From assembly GCA_046566095.1 (NCBI GenBank), contig JBKHXI010000156.1:1-15375 (forward strand): a DNA stretch of 15,375 nucleotides. Direction: 5' to 3'. Below are positions 12,717 to 15,375 of this stretch, piece by piece; position 1 is the stretch's first letter, and each line of letters starts with the position of its first letter. The translations under genes were made by a program, and so were the position numbers. Below the pieces are notes generated by a model that made no database searches, was not told the DNA's origin, and worked only from the letters and a program-made list of their open reading frames with translations. The stretch comes from CAMPJU01 sp046566095 (GTDB taxonomy: Bacteria > Pseudomonadota > Gammaproteobacteria > Xanthomonadales > Xanthomonadaceae).

Positions 12717-13874
12717 TCAGGTGCGGTCTTCGAACAGCTCGCGGCCGATCAGCATGCGCCGGATCTCGTTGGTGCCGGCGCCGATGGCGTAGAGCTTGGC
12801 GTCGCGCAGGATGCGGCCGGCCGGATATTCGTTGATGTAGCCGTTGCCGCCCAGCGCCTGGATCGCCTCCAGCGCGACCTCCACCGCGGCGTCGGAGGCG
12901 TGCAGCAGGCAGCTGGCCGGGTCGATCCGCGACTGGTGGCCGGCGTCGTAGTCGCGCGCGACCTGGTAGGCGAAGGCGCGCGCGGACTGCAGCGCGGTGT
13001 ACATGTCGGCGATCTTGGCCTGCATGATCCCGAAGCTGCCGATCGGGGCGTCGAATTGCCGGCGCTCGCGCACATAGGGCAGGACGATGTCCATCGCCGC
13101 CTGCATCAGCCCGAGCGGGCCGCCGGTCAGCACCAGGCGCTCGGTGTTGAGGCCGGACATCAGTACGCGGACGCCCTGGTTCACCTCGCCCAGCACGTTC
13201 TCGGCCGGGATCTCGCAGTCCTCGAACACCAGCTCGCAGGTGTTGGAGCCGCGCATGCCGAGCTTGTCGAGCTTCTGTGCGGTCGAATAGCCCTTCATCC
13301 CCTTCTCGACGATGAAGGCGGTGATCGAGCGGCTGCCGGCGTCCTTCGGCGCGGTGCGCATGTACACGATCAGCACGTCGGCCTCGGGGCCGTTGGTGAT
13401 CCACATCTTGTTGCCGTTGGCGATCCAGGTACCGTCCCGCAACTCGGCGCGGCAGGCCATCGAACCGACCACGTCGGAGCCGGCGCCCGGTTCGCTCATC
13501 GCCAGCGCGCCCTTGAACTCGCCGCTGCACAGCTTCGGCAGGTACTTGCGGCGCTGTTCGTCGGTGCCGTTGGCGTACAGGTTCTGCACGCACAGATTGG
13601 AGTGGGCGCCGTAGGACAGGCCGACCGAGCCGGAAGCGCGCGAGATTTCCTCCATCGCCACCACGTGCGCCAGGTAGCCCATCTCCGAACCGCCGAACTC
13701 GCCGGGCACGGTCAGGCCCAGCAGGCCCATTTCGCCGAGCTTGGGCCACAGCTCCTGGGGGAAGGCGTTGGCCTCGTCGATCTCCCCCGCCCGCGGCGCG
13801 ATCTCGGCCTGGGCGAACCGGTGCACGGCCTCGCGCAGGGCATCGATGTCGTCGCCGAGGGGGAAGGTGCGCAT
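12717..13874 (-). CDS. liuA: Isovaleryl-CoA dehydrogenase
   Basis: A 385-residue acyl-CoA dehydrogenase with the family layout: helical N-terminal domain (FPQELWPKLGEMGLLG), FAD-binding middle domain (AMSEPGAGSDV at 125-135, NGNKMWITNG) and C-terminal helical domain (RRQFDAPIGSFGIMQ, QALGGNGYINEYPAGRILRDAK). The catalytic base appears to be E245 in SGLNTERLVL, as in isovaleryl-CoA dehydrogenase; the position used by medium- and short-chain enzymes is non-acidic here (YAIGAGTNEIRR). That makes the substrate call firm. It oxidises isovaleryl-CoA to 3-methylcrotonyl-CoA, passing electrons to ETF. GGAG sits 6 nt before the ATG at 13874. It follows leucine dehydrogenase in the same direction but across a repeat-rich 395-bp gap. 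Confidence 0.95.
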   Translation of the reverse strand: MRTFPLGDDIDALREAVHRFAQAEIAPRAGEIDEANAFPQELWPKLGEMGLLGLTVPGEFGGSEMGYLAHVVAMEEISRASGSVGLSYGAHSNLCVQNLYANGTDEQRRKYLPKLCSGEFKGALAMSEPGAGSDVVGSMACRAELRDGTWIANGNKMWITNGPEADVLIVYMRTAPKDAGSRSITAFIVEKGMKGYSTAQKLDKLGMRGSNTCELVFEDCEIPAENVLGEVNQGVRVLMSGLNTERLVLTGGPLGLMQAAMDIVLPYVRERRQFDAPIGSFGIMQAKIADMYTALQSARAFAYQVARDYDAGHQSRIDPASCLLHASDAAVEVALEAIQALGGNGYINEYPAGRILRDAKLYAIGAGTNEIRRMLIGRELFEDRT

Positions 13875-14007
13875 GCGGTCTCCGGTCGTGTTCGATGCCG
13901 CGCGTCGGCGCGGACAGACCGGCTATTTTGCCTCAATGCGCGCCGGGAGGCGTGGTGGCGGGCCGGCGGCGATCGGCGGGAACGTGGATTTTCCTGGTGT
14001 CGCGGCA

Positions 14008-14066
14008 TCGCGCCCAAGGGGCGCTCCTACGAAATGCCGCCCCGTAGGAGCGCCCCTTGGGCGCGA
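14008..14066. repeat. REP-like inverted pair 4, perfect 23-bp arms
   Basis: 14008-14030 (minus copy) and 14044-14066 (plus copy, opening GTAGGAGCGCCCC) are exact complements with a 13-nt spacer. Unlike pairs 2 and 3, the GTAG heads point inward, towards each other. Confidence 0.75.
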
Positions 14067-14248
14067 TGGCTTTCCCCGCACAGCGACAACACCCGCAGCG
14101 CCAGCCCCCGGAAACGACGACGGGGGCCGTGGGCCCCGTCGCTGGTGTTCCGCAGGAGCAGGCCTTGCCCGCGACGGCCTTCCCCGCACATCGATAACCC
14201 CTCGCCACCATCGGCCGGTAACGACGACGGGGCCACCCGGCCCCGTCG
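14044..14248 (+). repeat. Tandem pair of ~97-nt composite repeat units
   Basis: Unit 1 (14044-14141) and unit 2 (14152-14248) share the same order of parts: a G[TC]AGGAGC head with palindrome, TTCCCCGCACA then CGA[CT]AAC, a diverged middle of about 25 nt, CGG[AT]AACGACGACGGGG, and a terminal CGACGGGGCC hairpin. A 10-nt spacer separates them. Head parts match the REP-like elements elsewhere; the hairpin tail appears only here. Confidence 0.7.
14225..14248 (-). terminator. Terminator hairpin of leucine dehydrogenase
   Basis: CGACGGGGCC (14225-14234) pairs perfectly with 14239-14248 (10 bp, 4-nt loop), 21 nt beyond the dehydrogenase TGA. Only a weak T-containing tail follows on the minus strand. 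The stem forms the end of composite repeat unit 2. Confidence 0.55.
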
Positions 14249-14269
14249 AAGGTGACGCTGGCAGTGCGC

Positions 14270-15370
14270 TCAGTGCCCGCGGATGCGGCCCTGGAAGCGC
14301 GGGGCGGCGCGGCCCAGCGGCAGCTTGAGCTTGCCGATGGTCTCGATCCGTTCCTCGGCCAGGCGGTCGGCGGCCTTGTAGGTCGGGATGCCGTCGCGCT
14401 CGGCGATCTCGAAGATGCGGCCGAGGTTGTGGTAGATCGTGCGCATCATCCGCATCGCCCGCTCGCGGTTGTAGCCGTCGATCTCCAGGGACACGTTCAT
14501 CACGCCGCCCGCGTTGACCGCGTAGTCCGGCGCGTAGAGGATGCCGCGCTTCTCGACCTCGTCGCCGATCGCGTTGTTGGCCAGCTGGTTGTTGGCCGCG
14601 CCGCAGATCACCTTGGCCTTGAGGCGGGGCAGGGTGTCCTCGTTGACGGTGCCGCCCAGGGCGCAGGGCGAATACACGTCGGCCGGCACGTCGTAGATCT
14701 CGTCCAGGCCGACCGCTTCGGCGCCGTATTCGTTCACCGCGCGCTCGACCAGCGACTTGTTGATGTCGGTGACGTAGATCTTGGCGCCGCGCTCCTTGAG
14801 CAGCTTCACGAACTCCATGCCGACGTGGCCCAGGCCCTGCACCGCGTAGGCGTACTTGCCCACTTCCTCGTCGCCGAACTTCTTGTTGAGCGAGGCCATC
14901 AGGCCCTGCAGCGTGCCGTAGGCGGTGAACGGCGAGGGATCGCCCGAGCCGCCGTGGACCTGGTGCACGCCGGTGACGTACTCGGTCTCCCGGTACACGT
15001 ACTCCATGTCGTTGACGTCGATGCCCACGTCCTCGGCGGTGATGTAGCGCCCGCCCAGCGATTCGACGAAGTGGCCGAAGGCGCGGAACAGCGCCTCGGA
15101 CTTGTCGGTGGCCGGATCGCCGATGATTACCGCCTTGCCGCCGCCGATGTTCAGGCCGGCCACCGCGTTCTTGTAGGTCATGCCCCGCGACAGCCGCAGC
15201 ACGTCGTTGAGCGCCTCGGCCTCGGTCTTGTACGGCCACATCCGGGTGCCGCCCAGGGCCGGGCCCAGCACCGTGTTGTGGATCGCGATGATGGCCTTCA
15301 GGCCCGCGTCCTTGTTGTGGCAGAACACGACCTGCTCGTGGCCGTAGGTATCCAGGTGCTCGAAAATCAT
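14270..15370 (-). CDS. Leucine dehydrogenase (Glu/Leu/Phe/Val dehydrogenase family)
   Basis: A 366-residue, apparently complete amino-acid dehydrogenase of leucine dehydrogenase length. The N-terminal catalytic domain has GPALGGTRMWPY and the glycine-rich GLNIGGGKAVI with catalytic K79, and TAEDVG with D114. The C-terminal Rossmann domain has GLGHVG (179-184) and an acidic residue at the end of strand 2 (D202 in VTDIN), indicating NAD rather than NADP. CGAANNQL and APDYAVNAGGVMNVSLE complete the family pattern. It reversibly deaminates leucine (also valine and isoleucine) to the 2-ketoacid and ammonia. Its position upstream of isovaleryl-CoA dehydrogenase supports leucine as the natural substrate. 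The ATG at 15370 is five bases from the window edge, so promoter and ribosome binding site cannot be judged. Confidence 0.93.
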   Translation of the reverse strand: MIFEHLDTYGHEQVVFCHNKDAGLKAIIAIHNTVLGPALGGTRMWPYKTEAEALNDVLRLSRGMTYKNAVAGLNIGGGKAVIIGDPATDKSEALFRAFGHFVESLGGRYITAEDVGIDVNDMEYVYRETEYVTGVHQVHGGSGDPSPFTAYGTLQGLMASLNKKFGDEEVGKYAYAVQGLGHVGMEFVKLLKERGAKIYVTDINKSLVERAVNEYGAEAVGLDEIYDVPADVYSPCALGGTVNEDTLPRLKAKVICGAANNQLANNAIGDEVEKRGILYAPDYAVNAGGVMNVSLEIDGYNRERAMRMMRTIYHNLGRIFEIAERDGIPTYKAADRLAEERIETIGKLKLPLGRAAPRFQGRIRGH

Positions 15371-15375
15371 CGGGA

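Larger units (their letters stand above)
13875..14269. other. 395-bp gap with REP-like elements between LeuDH and IVD
   Basis: No gene is supported. From about 14008 to 14248 it is almost entirely repeat sequence (inverted GTAG pair, then a tandem composite unit). The part nearest the dehydrogenase (13875-14005) probably holds its promoter; an A/T-rich CAAAATAGCC on the minus strand near 13920 is the only candidate -10 region, without a convincing -35. Confidence 0.6.

Noticed and set aside
11295..14255. Long plus-strand open frames opposite thiolase and isovaleryl-CoA dehydrogenase
   Set aside because: They run through REP-like repeats and show no family features, whereas the minus strand encodes complete enzymes with active-site motifs.

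Overview
The window is about 15.4 kb of very GC-rich bacterial chromosome with closely packed genes. Gene content and dispersed GTAG-headed palindromes in the intergenic gaps resemble Xanthomonadaceae (Lysobacter/Luteimonas/Stenotrophomonas type). This assignment is inference from recognised protein families and repeat style; no database search was made.

Layout. At the left edge is a possible first 11 codons of a leftward gene, then a leftward crotonase-family enoyl-CoA hydratase (174-983). Four rightward genes follow: an exported FKBP-fold protein that lacks most prolyl-isomerase pocket residues (1171-1854), a small four-cysteine DUF1289 protein coupled by a GTGA overlap to a CoA-pyrophosphatase-type Nudix hydrolase (1982-2862), and a 3-mercaptopyruvate-type sulfurtransferase (2950-3795). 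From 3835 to 15370 every gene is leftward. In transcription order (right to left) these are leucine dehydrogenase, isovaleryl-CoA dehydrogenase, acetyl-CoA acetyltransferase, two short alanine-rich lipoproteins, methylcrotonyl-CoA carboxylase beta subunit, bactofilin, a zinc-ribbon protein, methylglutaconyl-CoA hydratase and methylcrotonyl-CoA carboxylase alpha (biotin) subunit.

How the genes work together. The leftward block is a nearly complete leucine/isovalerate catabolic route: leucine to ketoisocaproate (LeuDH), isovaleryl-CoA to 3-methylcrotonyl-CoA (IVD), carboxylation (MCC alpha plus beta), hydration to HMG-CoA (hydratase), and handling of acetoacetyl-CoA (thiolase). The branched-chain ketoacid dehydrogenase, HMG-CoA lyase, CoA transferase and a LiuR/LiuQ-type regulator are not in the window. 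The pathway is interrupted by two modules of apparently unrelated function: an acidic alanine-rich lipoprotein pair and an overlapping bactofilin/zinc-ribbon pair.

Non-coding content. The gaps are dominated by hairpins and dispersed palindromes: GTAG-headed REP-like elements mostly in inverted pairs, a tandem duplication of a composite unit of about 97 nt downstream of leucine dehydrogenase, C/G-rich hairpin repeats around 6.7-7.1 kb, and terminator hairpins. Two of these hairpins carry the upstream gene's stop codon in or against the loop. I found no transposase, integrase, CRISPR array, tRNA or rRNA, and no convincing new multi-gene system. The most noteworthy items are the lipoprotein pair, the bactofilin/zinc-ribbon insertion, the pocket-less FKBP and the repeat architecture.
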